DNA of 64,000 bases from DASUPK01 sp963804595. Lineage in GTDB: Bacteria > Actinomycetota > Thermoleophilia > Solirubrobacterales > 70-9. Shown piece after piece: positions 6,900-15,486 of this stretch. Position numbers and translations under genes: made by a program. The stretch lies in the NCBI GenBank assembly GCA_963804595.1, contig CAWDQZ010000007.1, forward strand, positions 62,001 to 126,000, read 5' to 3'. The first letter of the stretch is position 1, and every line of letters starts with the position of its first letter. Below the pieces are notes generated by a model. The model saw nothing but the letters and a program-made list of their open reading frames with translations, ran no database searches and was not told the origin of the DNA.

Positions 6900-7554
6900 A
6901 TGACGACGACACTCATCACGGGCGCAAACAGGGGGCTTGGTTTGGAGGTCGCTCGTCAGTTGGTGGCAGCCGGCCATCACGTCTGGATCGGCGCGCGCGA
7001 CCGCGGACGCGGCCGGGAGGCGGCCGCCGCGGCCGAGACCGTCGGTGAGCAGGGACGTGTTGGTCAACAACGCGGCCATCAGCGGCGGACGCATCGCTCC
7101 CCGCGATGCGACCGCCGACGACATTCGCATGGTCTACGAGACGAACGTGTTCGGAGCCGTCCGCGTCCTGCATGCGTTCATCCCACTGCTCGAGGTCTCC
7201 TCCGCGCCCGTGGTGGTCAATGTCTCGAGCGGCGTCGGCTCGCTCGGCCTCGCCTCTGACCCCGAGGGTCCCATGAGGCAGGCGATCTACCCCGTCTACG
7301 CGTCCTCCAAGGCGGCACTCAACATGCTCACCGTCCGGTACGCCGCCGCGTTCCCGACGATGCGGATCAACTCCGTCGATCCGGGCTTCACAGCGACCGA
7401 CTTCAACCAGCATCGAGGCACGCAGACTGTCGAGCAGGGTGCCGAAGCGATCGTCAGCTACGCGCTGGTCACCCCCGATGGGCCGACGGGCGGCTTCTTT
7501 ACTCCGACAGCCCGGCGGCTGCGAGGGCTTCATTCCGGTCGCCGTAGACCTTGA
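6900..7554 (+). pseudogene. Short-chain dehydrogenase/reductase, frameshifted and truncated
   Basis: The first frame starts M-T-T-T-L-I-T-G-A-N-R-G-L-G (the T-G-x-x-x-G-x-G NAD(P) motif) and runs to about residue 45. Then +1 from about 7045 the frame reads D-V-L-V-N-N-A-A-I-S-G-G, N-V-F-G-A-V, V-V-N-V-S-S-G-V-G and the active-site Y-P-V-Y-A-S-S-K. Between E-A-A-A-A-A-E and D-V-L-V-N-N some 30 residues usually present are missing, so this is a deletion as well as a frame change. The 3' end is also cut. The normal G-G-F-F... tail runs straight into the convergent SnoaL gene at 7499, and the chance stop lies at 7552-7554. It is a non-functional relic. Confidence 0.8.
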
Positions 7555-7891
7555 AACGAACCAGCAGGCCATCGCGGATGGTGAATTCGTGGGCGTTTCG
7601 GAGCTCGACCGGTATGCCACTCCCGGTCCCCGTGGCATTGACCGTCACCAGGACCAGCACCCGCTCGTCGTCGACGTCGACAAAGCGCTCGGGCTCGAAG
7701 CTCAGCTCCGCCCAAGGTCCCTCCGCGCGGAATCTCCGCAGCTCCTCGATGCCCCGCATCACGGGCCGGTCCGGATAGACCGCCGTGAAATCGAATTCGA
7801 TGTTCGGCGCCATCCGCTGGGCCCAGGTGGCGAACAACGCGCCGGGAGTCCGATAGCTCTCACGGGCCGCCTCGACGTTCTCCTCCGACAT
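7499..7891 (-). CDS. SnoaL-like (NTF2-fold) protein, copy 3
   Basis: The protein has 130 residues, M-S-E-E-N-V-E-A-A-R...E-A-L-A-A-A-G-L-S-E. Mid-protein features are M-A-P-N-I-E-F-D-F, M-R-G-I-E-E-L-R-R-F and a C-terminal strand pair I-R-D-G-L-L-V-R-F-K-V-Y-G-D. A GATACT hexamer sits exactly 9 bases before the ATG (7901-7906 on the plus strand as AGTATC), and there is no ribosome binding site. Its stop codon coincides with the point where the neighbouring SDR gene is truncated, which suggests this gene arrived as a unit. Function is unknown. Confidence 0.85.
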   Translation of the reverse strand: MSEENVEAARESYRTPGALFATWAQRMAPNIEFDFTAVYPDRPVMRGIEELRRFRAEGPWAELSFEPERFVDVDDERVLVLVTVNATGTGSGIPVELRNAHEFTIRDGLLVRFKVYGDRNEALAAAGLSE

Positions 7892-7935
7892 CGCCGACGT
7901 AGTATCTCGCGGGCAGGCGGACGCTCGAGGTATGC

Positions 7936-8446
7936 CTAGCCGAGCAGCTTCTCAACCCGGTAGATCTTCACTCCTCGCGGCGTCTCGAATCTGATGTCCT
8001 CGCCGACGGAGGCATCCCGGAGCGCCCGCCCCGCCGGCGATTCCGCCGAGAGCTTTCCCTCCTTGGGGTCGGCCTCCGTCGCGCCCACCAGCGTCCAGGT
8101 GTCCGTTCGGCCGCTCTCGATGTCCTTGACCTCAGCTGTCCGGCCGAATGCGAACACGTTCGCGCTCGTATCTGCCTCCACCACAACCGCTTTGCCGAGT
8201 CGCTCGCGGACCCGCTTGATTCGTGTCTCGAGATGCGCCTGGTCGTCCTTGGCGATGTGGTACTCGGCGTTCTCCTTCAGGTCACCGAGCTCCCGCGCGG
8301 CCTTGATCCGTTGCGCCATCTCACGACGTCGCGGCCCCTCGAGGTCCTCCAGCTCCGCGCGTAGCGCCTTGATTCCCTCGGCAGTGATGGGTTCGTCGCC
8401 TTGACGCAGCTCTGGCGGCGCGCGCCGTCTTGGGTTTCTCGGTCAC
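7936..8446 (-). CDS. greA: Transcription elongation factor GreA with an apparent 5' frameshift
   Basis: The conserved body is clear: I-T-A-E-G-I-K-A-L-R-A-E-L-E-D-L, then A-R-E-L-G-D-L-K-E-N-A-E-Y-H (the GreA coiled-coil tip with the acidic D and E that reach the polymerase active site), and the FKBP-like C-domain V-G-x-x-E-A-D...S-P-x-G-R-A-L. The first in-frame ATG (8319) would cut off the N-terminal helix. Coding similarity continues upstream to about 8400 without any ATG, GTG or TTG. A GTG at 8446 starts M-T-E-K-P-K-T-A-R-A-A-R-A-A-S in the neighbouring frame. One extra base near 8401 (TCAAGG) would unite them into about 169 residues. I take this as an indel error or a damaged start. GreA rescues backtracked RNA polymerase. 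Confidence 0.85.
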
Positions 8447-8618
8447 AGTCGCAGGCTACGCGGTCGACCGATGCCCAATAGCCGCCTCGGCATTTCGCAG
8501 CGCGGTCCGTTGCTCGTACCAGCCAATTGCTTCGGCTTCCTCCGTCAGTGAGGCACAACTGCCTCGCTCGCTCGGCAGACCGGGAATAGGCTCCGGGGCC
8601 CACCCGGAAGGAGTCCCG

Positions 8619-9140
8619 ATGCCCACCGATCATCCATCACGCGCCGTGGCCGACCCGACCCACAACGGCCATAAGACGCTCGGCAGCCGGTTACACCGCT
8701 TCCTCGTGCCGGTCCCCAAGTTGGATCCCCCGATCAATCCTGCTCTTCTGAAGCGCGACCAGGAGCGCGCCGAGGCGGCCCAGAACCGGATCGCCGACAG
8801 GATCACCGCCTTCTCGGGGTCGATGCTGTTCGTCTACATCCACATCATCTGGTTCGGCTGCTGGATCGGCTTCAGGGTGGAGGACTATCCGTTCGGGCTG
8901 CTGACGATGATCGTCTCGCTGGAGGCGATCTTCCTCTCGACCTTCGTGATGATCAGCCAGAACCGCGCAGACGCGAAGCGGCAGGTGATCGCCGATCAGC
9001 AGTGGAAGACGGTTCAGGAGGAGGACAAGCAGAACGACGAGCTGCTCGACCTCTCCAGGCAGATACTCCAGCTGACCAAAGAGGTTCGCTCTCTCGCGGG
9101 TCCGGGTGGCTCAGGCGGCGTGTCACGCGCCTCCGATTAG
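8619..9140 (+). CDS. DUF1003 membrane protein
   Basis: The protein has 173 residues from ATG 8619, which follows GGAAGGAG by 7 bases. A cytoplasmic N-terminus of about 60 residues leads into the DUF1003 core: A-D-R-I-T-A-F-S-G-S-M-L-F-V-Y-I-H (first membrane helix, about residues 68-88), a short loop, and P-F-G-L-L-T-M-I-V-S-L-E-A-I-F-L-S-T-F-V-M-I-S-Q-N-R (second helix, about 96-118). It ends in a C-terminal charged coiled-coil-like tail E-E-D-K-Q-N-D-E-L-L-D-L. The family is widespread and uncharacterised. It is monocistronic, upstream of the mce operon but separated by about 250 bases in which I see only candidate promoter elements. Confidence 0.88.
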   Translation: MPTDHPSRAVADPTHNGHKTLGSRLHRFLVPVPKLDPPINPALLKRDQERAEAAQNRIADRITAFSGSMLFVYIHIIWFGCWIGFRVEDYPFGLLTMIVSLEAIFLSTFVMISQNRADAKRQVIADQQWKTVQEEDKQNDELLDLSRQILQLTKEVRSLAGPGGSGGVSRASD

Positions 9141-9387
9141 ACCTGGGAGGGAAGCGCCGCAGAGGCGCGAAATCGTCCGATTAAGCACCCGTTAACCGGT
9201 CGTAACTACGGCCAATTACGTATACCGCGGCTGGGCGCACAGATAGGATCGCGTAGCTGCAGTTTGCGGCAGGAGAGGAAGGCTGCTGAGACGCAGGTGA
9301 GGAGCTGCTGGAGGAAGGGACCGTCATAGGGACCCGAACGCAGGCTCGAGGCGCGCTACCGAACCGCTGCTCGCAGGCGGAGCGGCC

Positions 9388-10839
9388 GTGACGCCTGCGG
9401 AGGGGGCAGTCCCACCGCAGCGAGCGCGGGTCAGGAGTGGCCGCGGCTTCAGGCGCATCGCGGCGCTCGGCGCCCTGATCCTGATCGCCGTCGCGATCAT
9501 CGTCCTGCTGCTCTCGAGCGGCGGGGACTCCAATCACTACAAGCTGGTCTTCGAGACCGGCGGGCAGCTGGTGAAGGGCAACCAGGTCATGATCGGCGGG
9601 GCTCCCGTCGGCAGCGTCGATGACGTCAAGCTCACGGACAACGGCCAGGCCGAGGTCGACATCTCGGTCAACAGGCCCCTCCACGAGGGCACCTCGGCGA
9701 TCATCCGCGCCACCTCCCTCTCGGGTATCGCCAACCGCTACGTCTCGATCCAGCCGGGCCCCGACAACGCGCCGGAACTGGGCAAGGACGCGACCATCGC
9801 CGAGGTCGACACGACCGCTCCGGTCGACCTCGACCAACTCTTCAACACCCTGCGCGGGCGCGAGCGGCAGGCGCTCCGCAACATCATCCAGGGCTCGGCC
9901 ACGGTCTACGCCGGCAAGGGACCTGAGGCCAACCAGACCTACAAGTACCTGAGCCCCTCGCTGGTCGCGACGGACCGCCTGTTCTCGGAGCTGAACCGCG
10001 ATTCCGGGGTGCTGACCGACTTCCTGGTCAACGGCGCGGATGTTCTCTCGGCCGTCGCGGAGCGCCGCACTGACCTCTCGGCCCTCACCCAGAACGCGAA
10101 TGAGGCACTCGGCGCCATCGCGTCCGAGAACCGCTCCTTCGACCAGGCGCTCGTCGCCCTGCCGCCCGCCCTGCGGCAGGCCAACACGACCTTCCACAAC
10201 CTCCGGCCGGCCATCGACGACCTGGACACGCTGGTCAACGCCGCAAAGCCCGCCACGAAGAACCTCGCGCCCTTCCTGCGGCAGTTGCACCCGGTCCTCA
10301 CCCGCGGCGTCCCGGTCTTCCGGGACCTGAATCGGGCGCTCAACCTGCCCGGCAAGGAGAACGACCTGGCCGATGCCACCGGGTACCTGACCTCACTCCA
10401 GAAGCGGGTCGCCGACGCCGTCCCGATCACCGTCGCCTCGATGCAGAACTCCGAGGACAACCTGGCCTTCCTGCGGCCGTACCTGCCCGACCTGATGGCT
10501 GCGATTGCCCATCTCAACCAGGTCTCGGGCTACTACGACGCTGACGGCCACTACGCCCGCGTCACCCCCGGCGGCCTGGGCGTCTTCGGGCTCACCGGCG
10601 GTCCGACGAACTTCACCTTCACGGCGCAGAACGCCAGCAACGTCCTCGACGACTACGGGTCGTTCGGCGGGACGAACTTCAACGTCCGCCGCCGCTGCCC
10701 GGGTGCCGCGGCGCCGGTGGTCCTCACCAGCAACCCGTTCGCTGCGCCCTCGCCGGCCGGCGTCTTCCTCGGACCGCCGAATGGCGCTCCCGCCAGTCCC
10801 ACCGACTGCGACTCGGCCCAGGTGGTGCCCGGGCCATGA
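9388..10839 (+). CDS. Mce-family protein 1 (MlaD domain)
   Basis: The protein has 483 residues from a GTG start. There is a basic N-terminus, one transmembrane anchor (about residues 25-43, A-L-G-A-L-I-L-I-A-V-A-I-I-V-L-L-L), then the MCE/MlaD beta-barrel domain: Y-K-L-V-F-E-T-G-G-Q-L-V-K-G-N-Q-V, I-G-G-A-P-V-G-S-V and I-I-R-A-T-S-L-S-G-I-A-N-R-Y-V. A long helical C-terminal domain (about 160-400) forms the lipid-tunnel part in Mce complexes, followed by a Pro/Ala-rich tail. It is the first of six genes with 4-base ATGA/GTGA overlaps, so subunits are probably made in equal amounts for a hetero-hexamer carrying hydrophobic substrates across the envelope. Confidence 0.92.
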   Translation: MTPAEGAVPPQRARVRSGRGFRRIAALGALILIAVAIIVLLLSSGGDSNHYKLVFETGGQLVKGNQVMIGGAPVGSVDDVKLTDNGQAEVDISVNRPLHEGTSAIIRATSLSGIANRYVSIQPGPDNAPELGKDATIAEVDTTAPVDLDQLFNTLRGRERQALRNIIQGSATVYAGKGPEANQTYKYLSPSLVATDRLFSELNRDSGVLTDFLVNGADVLSAVAERRTDLSALTQNANEALGAIASENRSFDQALVALPPALRQANTTFHNLRPAIDDLDTLVNAAKPATKNLAPFLRQLHPVLTRGVPVFRDLNRALNLPGKENDLADATGYLTSLQKRVADAVPITVASMQNSEDNLAFLRPYLPDLMAAIAHLNQVSGYYDADGHYARVTPGGLGVFGLTGGPTNFTFTAQNASNVLDDYGSFGGTNFNVRRRCPGAAAPVVLTSNPFAAPSPAGVFLGPPNGAPASPTDCDSAQVVPGP

Positions 10840-12434
10840 GGCGAATCGCGCTGATCACCGCCGGCGTGCTGGTTGCTGCTCTGCTGATCGCGCTGCCCGC
10901 GATCGGCTCCGACGGGACGAGCGGCGACTACCGGGTGCGGGGCATCTTCGACAACGGCTCCTTCGTCGTGAACGGCGAGCAGGTCCGTGTCGCCGGGGCG
11001 AACGTCGGCACCGTGGAGTCGGTCGACGTGACCGGCAACGACGAGATCGCGAGCGACGAGGGTGGGCCCCATGCGGTCCCCGGCAAGGCCGTCGTGGTGA
11101 TGAACATCACCGACTCCGGGTTCAAGGACTTCCGAGCGGACGCGAGCTGCCTGATCCGGCCTCAGTCGCTGATCGGCGAGAAGTTCATCGACTGCACGCC
11201 GACCCAGCCCCGCGCGCCCGGTACGCCGCTGCCTCCGCCGCTGCAGAAGATCGAGGACGGACAGCCCGGAGCCGGTCAGTACCTGCTGCCGCTCGAGAAC
11301 AACGGCAAGACGGTCGACCTCGACCTGATCCAGAACATCCAACGGCTCCCGTTCCGCGACCGCTTCCGCCTCATCCTCAACGACCTGGGCGCCGGCCTCG
11401 CGGGCCGCGGGCAGGACCTCGGCGAGGTCATCGACCGCGCCAACCCCGCGCTGCGCCAGACAGACCGGGTGCTCGCCATCCTCGCCGAGCAGAACAAGCA
11501 GCTCGCGAGCCTCGCGAGCAACGGCGACCAGGTGCTCGAGCCGCTCGCCCGCAACCGCACCCACATCACCAGCTTCTTCCACAATGCGGCGATCGCCGGG
11601 GCGGCCACCGCCGAGAGGAGCGCGGCCCTCCAGGAGAGCCTTCGCAAGTTCCCCGAGACGCTCCATCAGGTCCGCCTGACGATGACGCAGCTGAAGACCT
11701 TCTCGGACAAGGGGCTGCCGTTCTTCACAGCGCTCAACCAGGCCGCTCCGGGCCTGAGCAAGGCGACGGTCAACCTGCCCAACTTCGCGCACCTCTCGAT
11801 CCCGGCGCTGCAGACGCTCGGGGATGCCGCGCAGACCGCGGGTCCCAAGCTGGTGGCGTCCGACGGCCTGCTCACGGACCTCACCGCGACCGCGAACTCC
11901 TCGGTGCCGATCGGGAACAACTTCTCCGCCTTCCTGGACACCTTCACCAAGACCGGCGGCTTCCAGAACCTGATGGACTTCATCTACAACTCGGTCGGGG
12001 CGACCAACGGCATCGACGCCTACGGCCACTTCCTCCGGTCGAACCTCCAGCTGACCAGCTGCGTCGAGGTCGCGGTGACCGTGCAGTCCGGGTGTGAGGC
12101 CTTCTTCCGCCCGAGCAGCGCGCCCCCCACGACCAAGAAGAAGAGCAAGAAGGCCACTCGCACGGCGCACGCGCGGATCCGGTCGGGCAATCCGAACCTG
12201 CCGCTGCCGCCCATCGACGTTCCCGACCTGAGCCAGCTGCTCCCGCCGCCCGCGCCGTCGGATCAGGGCACCGAGCCTTCTCAGGGCGACGGGTCGGGAT
12301 CCGACGCCGGCTCCGGAACGACCACGACGATCCCCGACACCGGCACGACCACCGAGCCGCAGACCGACAAGCAGGCCGTCTCGATGAAGAGCGCCAGGAT
12401 GTTCCTCGACTTCCTCCTTGGAGGCGGAGCGTGA
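10836..12434 (+). CDS. Mce-family protein 2 (MlaD domain)
   Basis: The protein has 532 residues and the ATGA overlaps the previous stop. The N-terminal anchor is I-A-L-I-T-A-G-V-L-V-A-A-L-L-I-A-L. The MCE domain reads Y-R-V-R-G-I-F-D-N-G-S-F-V-V-N-G-E-Q-V-R-V-A-G and L-I-G-E-K-F-I-D-C-T-P. The helical domain follows. The C-terminus is unusual: a Lys-rich patch, then about 100 residues rich in Pro, Ser, Gly and Thr (P-P-A-P-S-D-Q-G..., G-S-G-T-T-T-T-I-P) before a short hydrophobic end. Low-complexity extensions like this occur in some actinobacterial Mce subunits and could span or bind the cell wall. It is part of the same hetero-hexamer. Confidence 0.92.
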   Translation: MRRIALITAGVLVAALLIALPAIGSDGTSGDYRVRGIFDNGSFVVNGEQVRVAGANVGTVESVDVTGNDEIASDEGGPHAVPGKAVVVMNITDSGFKDFRADASCLIRPQSLIGEKFIDCTPTQPRAPGTPLPPPLQKIEDGQPGAGQYLLPLENNGKTVDLDLIQNIQRLPFRDRFRLILNDLGAGLAGRGQDLGEVIDRANPALRQTDRVLAILAEQNKQLASLASNGDQVLEPLARNRTHITSFFHNAAIAGAATAERSAALQESLRKFPETLHQVRLTMTQLKTFSDKGLPFFTALNQAAPGLSKATVNLPNFAHLSIPALQTLGDAAQTAGPKLVASDGLLTDLTATANSSVPIGNNFSAFLDTFTKTGGFQNLMDFIYNSVGATNGIDAYGHFLRSNLQLTSCVEVAVTVQSGCEAFFRPSSAPPTTKKKSKKATRTAHARIRSGNPNLPLPPIDVPDLSQLLPPPAPSDQGTEPSQGDGSGSDAGSGTTTTIPDTGTTTEPQTDKQAVSMKSARMFLDFLLGGGA

Positions 12435-13915
12435 GGGGCGGGCGCGTGGGCAGCCTGGCAGCGAGCCCGACCCTGGTCGGCGCGGTCACCGTGCTCGTCG
12501 TGGTGGTCGCCGTCTTCCTGGCCTACCAGGCGAACAGCGGACTGCCCTTCGTCCCCACCTATCAGCTCTCAGCCCAGCTCCCGGACGCGGACAGCCTCGT
12601 CAAGGGCAACGACGTCCGGATCGGCGGCCAGCGGGTCGGCCAGATCACGAGCGTCACGCCGGAGAACGTCGACAACGCTCCCTGCCCAAACGACCCGACC
12701 CGGCTCTGCACCGCGCAGGTGGCGAAGCTCGACATGGACCTGAACAAGAATCTCGAGCAGCTCCCCGACGACTCGACGGTCGTCGTCCGTTCCAAGTCGG
12801 CTCTCGGCCTGAAGTACCTCCAGATCAATCGCGGCAGCTCGAGCCAGGGCTTCAAGCCCGGCGCCACGATGCCGCTGACGGCGGCGCGACCCGAGCCGGT
12901 CGAGATCGATCAGGTCTTCAACATGTTCGACGCGCCCACGCGGACTGCGATCCAGTCGAACCTGGTCGAGTTCGGCAACGCGCTCGCGGGGCGCGGAGGC
13001 GACCTGAACGCGGCGATCGGCCAGTTCAAGCCGCTGGTGGAGCTGCTGACGCCGGTGATGCGCAACCTCGCGGACCCGAACACCGGGCTCGCCAACTTCG
13101 TCTCGTCGCTCTCGGCCACGGCTGCAGAGGTCGCCCCGGTCGCGGAGATCCAGGGCCAGCTCTTCGCGGACCTCGACACGACCTTCGCCGCGTTCGCGCG
13201 CGTCTCGCGGCCGTTCATCCAGGAGTCGATCTCCCGCTCGCCTGCGGCCGAGGACGCCGCGATCAACTCCCTGCCGGCGGTGCGCCCGTTCCTGGCCAAC
13301 ACCGGGAAGCTCTTCGACGAGCTCACGCCGGGGTTCGTGGCGATCGCCCCGCGCGCCAAGGACCTCGGCGCGGCCACGGTCGAGGGGGTCAAGGCTCTCG
13401 CGCTGTCGCCCGAGTTCAACGCCCAGCTCGACCCGACCGCTCAGGCACTCCTCAACCTCGCCAACAACTCGAGCGCCGTACAGGGAGTCAACGCCCTGAC
13501 CGAGTTCAACAACACCCTCGCTCCGCCCCTCCGCTTCATCACGCCCGCCCAGTCGATCTGCAACTACGCCACCCTGCTGTTCCGCAATACGGCCAGCTGG
13601 CAGAGCTCCAGCAACGGGATCGGCACGAGCCAGCGGGCGATCGTCCTGCAGCCGCCGCTGGGCCCGAACAGCGAGGTCGGCCCGAGCTCCGCGCCGGCGA
13701 ACGGCGGCGGCCAGCCCTCCAACTTCCTCCACTACAACCCCTACCCGAACACCGCCGCGCCGGGGCAGACGCGCGAGTGCGAGGCGGGCAACGAGGGCTA
13801 CGCGGCCGGCCAGCAGGTGATCGGGAACGTCCCGGGCAACCAGGGGATCCTGACCGAGGGGCAGATCCTCCAACAGGTCAAGAAGAAGAAGTCCAAGAAG
13901 AAGGGGAAGAAGTGA
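12431..13915 (+). CDS. Mce-family protein 3 (MlaD domain)
   Basis: The protein has 494 residues and starts GTG in a GTGA overlap. The anchor is V-G-A-V-T-V-L-V-V-V-V-A-V-F-L-A-Y. The MCE domain reads Y-Q-L-S-A-Q-L-P-D-A-D-S-L-V-K-G-N-D-V and G-L-K-Y-L-Q-I-N-R-G. The helical tunnel domain contains V-E-I-D-Q-V-F-N-M-F-D-A-P-T-R, the conserved V-x-L-D/E-x-(L/V)-F motif seen right after the MCE domain in all six proteins. It ends in a strongly basic K-K-K-K-S-K-K-K-G-K-K tail, possibly for contact with anionic wall polymers or lipids. Confidence 0.92.
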   Translation: MRGGRVGSLAASPTLVGAVTVLVVVVAVFLAYQANSGLPFVPTYQLSAQLPDADSLVKGNDVRIGGQRVGQITSVTPENVDNAPCPNDPTRLCTAQVAKLDMDLNKNLEQLPDDSTVVVRSKSALGLKYLQINRGSSSQGFKPGATMPLTAARPEPVEIDQVFNMFDAPTRTAIQSNLVEFGNALAGRGGDLNAAIGQFKPLVELLTPVMRNLADPNTGLANFVSSLSATAAEVAPVAEIQGQLFADLDTTFAAFARVSRPFIQESISRSPAAEDAAINSLPAVRPFLANTGKLFDELTPGFVAIAPRAKDLGAATVEGVKALALSPEFNAQLDPTAQALLNLANNSSAVQGVNALTEFNNTLAPPLRFITPAQSICNYATLLFRNTASWQSSSNGIGTSQRAIVLQPPLGPNSEVGPSSAPANGGGQPSNFLHYNPYPNTAAPGQTRECEAGNEGYAAGQQVIGNVPGNQGILTEGQILQQVKKKKSKKKGKK

Positions 13916-15486
13916 CGCCGCCCGCGCCACGAGTGCCCCAGAAGAAGGACTACGACGAGCGGATCTACCGCAAGGGCCATCCGCCGCACCGGGCACGCAA
14001 CGGACTGATCCTGATCGCCCTGGTCGTGATCGGGGTGTACCTCGGCTGGACCAAGGAGATCCCGTTCCAGTCGCACTTCGAGCTCAAGGCGGTCTTCCAG
14101 AACGCGGTCAACATCCGCAAGGACTCGCCGGTGCGGATCGCGGGCGTCAACGTCGGCAAGGTCGAGAGCGTCAGGAGCGTCTGTTCGACGGGGGAGACCG
14201 ACAACTGCGCGAGCAACTACTCCGAGGTCACCTTCACGGTCGACGACAACGGCCAGCCCATCCACTCCGACGCGCAGATCGAGATCCGCCCGCGGATCTT
14301 CCTCGAGGGGAACTTCTTCCTCGACCTGAGCCCGGGCAGCCCGAGCGCGCATTCCCTTTCCGGCGGCGACACGATTCCGGTCACCCAGACCTCGACCGCC
14401 GTCCAGCTCGACCAGGTCCTCACCTCGCTCCAGGCCCCAGACCGGGCGAACCTCCAGAAGCTGCTCGAGGGGTACGGGCAGAGCCTCAACCACAAGCCCA
14501 CTGCCGCCGATGACGCGACCCAGGACCCGGAGGTTCAGGGCCTGACCGCCGCTCAGGCGATCAACAAGTCGTTCACCTACGGGGCGACGGGCGCCCGCGA
14601 CTCGGCGATCGTGAACGAGGCGCTGCAGGGCACCTCGGCGCACGATCTCTCCAACCTGATCGCCGGTCAGGCCAAGGCGTTCGGGGCGCTCGTCGGGCAC
14701 GAGTCCCAGCTCCAGGGCCTGGTCAGCAACTTCAACACCTTCACGGCGGCGCTCGCCGATCAATCCGCCAACCTCTCGCGGACGATTCGCCTGCTCGGCC
14801 CGACCCTGAGGGTCGCCGAGCCGTCGCTCCGACATACCGACGCGACCCTGCCCTTCGTGCGCGCCAACGCGCTGGCGCTGGCGCGAGGGATCCCGGAGCT
14901 GCCGGCGACGATCGCGGCCTCGCAGCCGTGGCTCAGTCAGACGGCGGCGCTGCTCGGAAAGAACGAGCTCGGCTTCATCGCAAGCCAGCTGCGTGCCGGG
15001 GGGCCGGGCGCCGGTAAGTCGACCGGCGACGGCCGTGACCTCTTCTCCCAGATCGGCCTGCTGAGCGGCTGCGTCAACAACGTGCTGGAGCCGACCGGCA
15101 ACGTCGTCCTCTCGGACTCCGGGCCCGGCTATGACTTCGACACTGGGGTTCCGAACTTCAAGGAGTTCGGCTACGCCGCCGCGAACCTCGCCGGCGACGG
15201 GGTGATCTTCGACGGGAACGGGCCCGTCCTCCGCCTCTTCGCCGCCGGCGGCCCGACGCCCGTCGGCGGCCCGGTGCCCAACCTGCGCTCACCGGTGCCG
15301 AACGCGGTGAGCACGCGAGGGAACGCTCTCTGGGGCGGCACCACGACCCCGCCGATCGGGACGCGCCCCGGCCTGGGCTCGAAGCCGCCGTTCCGAACCG
15401 ACGTCGCCTGCCAGAACAACCCGCTCCCCGACCTGAACGGACCACTCGCGGCGCAGGGGCCGCCCGACCCGAGTGCGTATCCATGA
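13912..15486 (+). CDS. Mce-family protein 4 (MlaD domain)
   Basis: The protein has 524 residues, with a GTG start in a GTGA overlap. A longer basic cytoplasmic N-terminus (about 30 residues) precedes the anchor G-L-I-L-I-A-L-V-V-I-G-V-Y-L-G-W. The MCE domain reads F-E-L-K-A-V-F-Q-N-A-V-N-I-R-K-D-S-P-V-R-I-A-G-V-N-V-G-K-V and has an insertion with two Cys (S-V-C-S-T-G-E-T-D-N-C), then R-I-F-L-E-G-N-F-F-L-D-L. The helical domain is followed by a Pro/Gly-rich C-terminus with one late Cys. A much longer frame open through the preceding gene is only fortuitous and is not part of this protein. Confidence 0.92.
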   Translation: MTPPAPRVPQKKDYDERIYRKGHPPHRARNGLILIALVVIGVYLGWTKEIPFQSHFELKAVFQNAVNIRKDSPVRIAGVNVGKVESVRSVCSTGETDNCASNYSEVTFTVDDNGQPIHSDAQIEIRPRIFLEGNFFLDLSPGSPSAHSLSGGDTIPVTQTSTAVQLDQVLTSLQAPDRANLQKLLEGYGQSLNHKPTAADDATQDPEVQGLTAAQAINKSFTYGATGARDSAIVNEALQGTSAHDLSNLIAGQAKAFGALVGHESQLQGLVSNFNTFTAALADQSANLSRTIRLLGPTLRVAEPSLRHTDATLPFVRANALALARGIPELPATIAASQPWLSQTAALLGKNELGFIASQLRAGGPGAGKSTGDGRDLFSQIGLLSGCVNNVLEPTGNVVLSDSGPGYDFDTGVPNFKEFGYAAANLAGDGVIFDGNGPVLRLFAAGGPTPVGGPVPNLRSPVPNAVSTRGNALWGGTTTPPIGTRPGLGSKPPFRTDVACQNNPLPDLNGPLAAQGPPDPSAYP

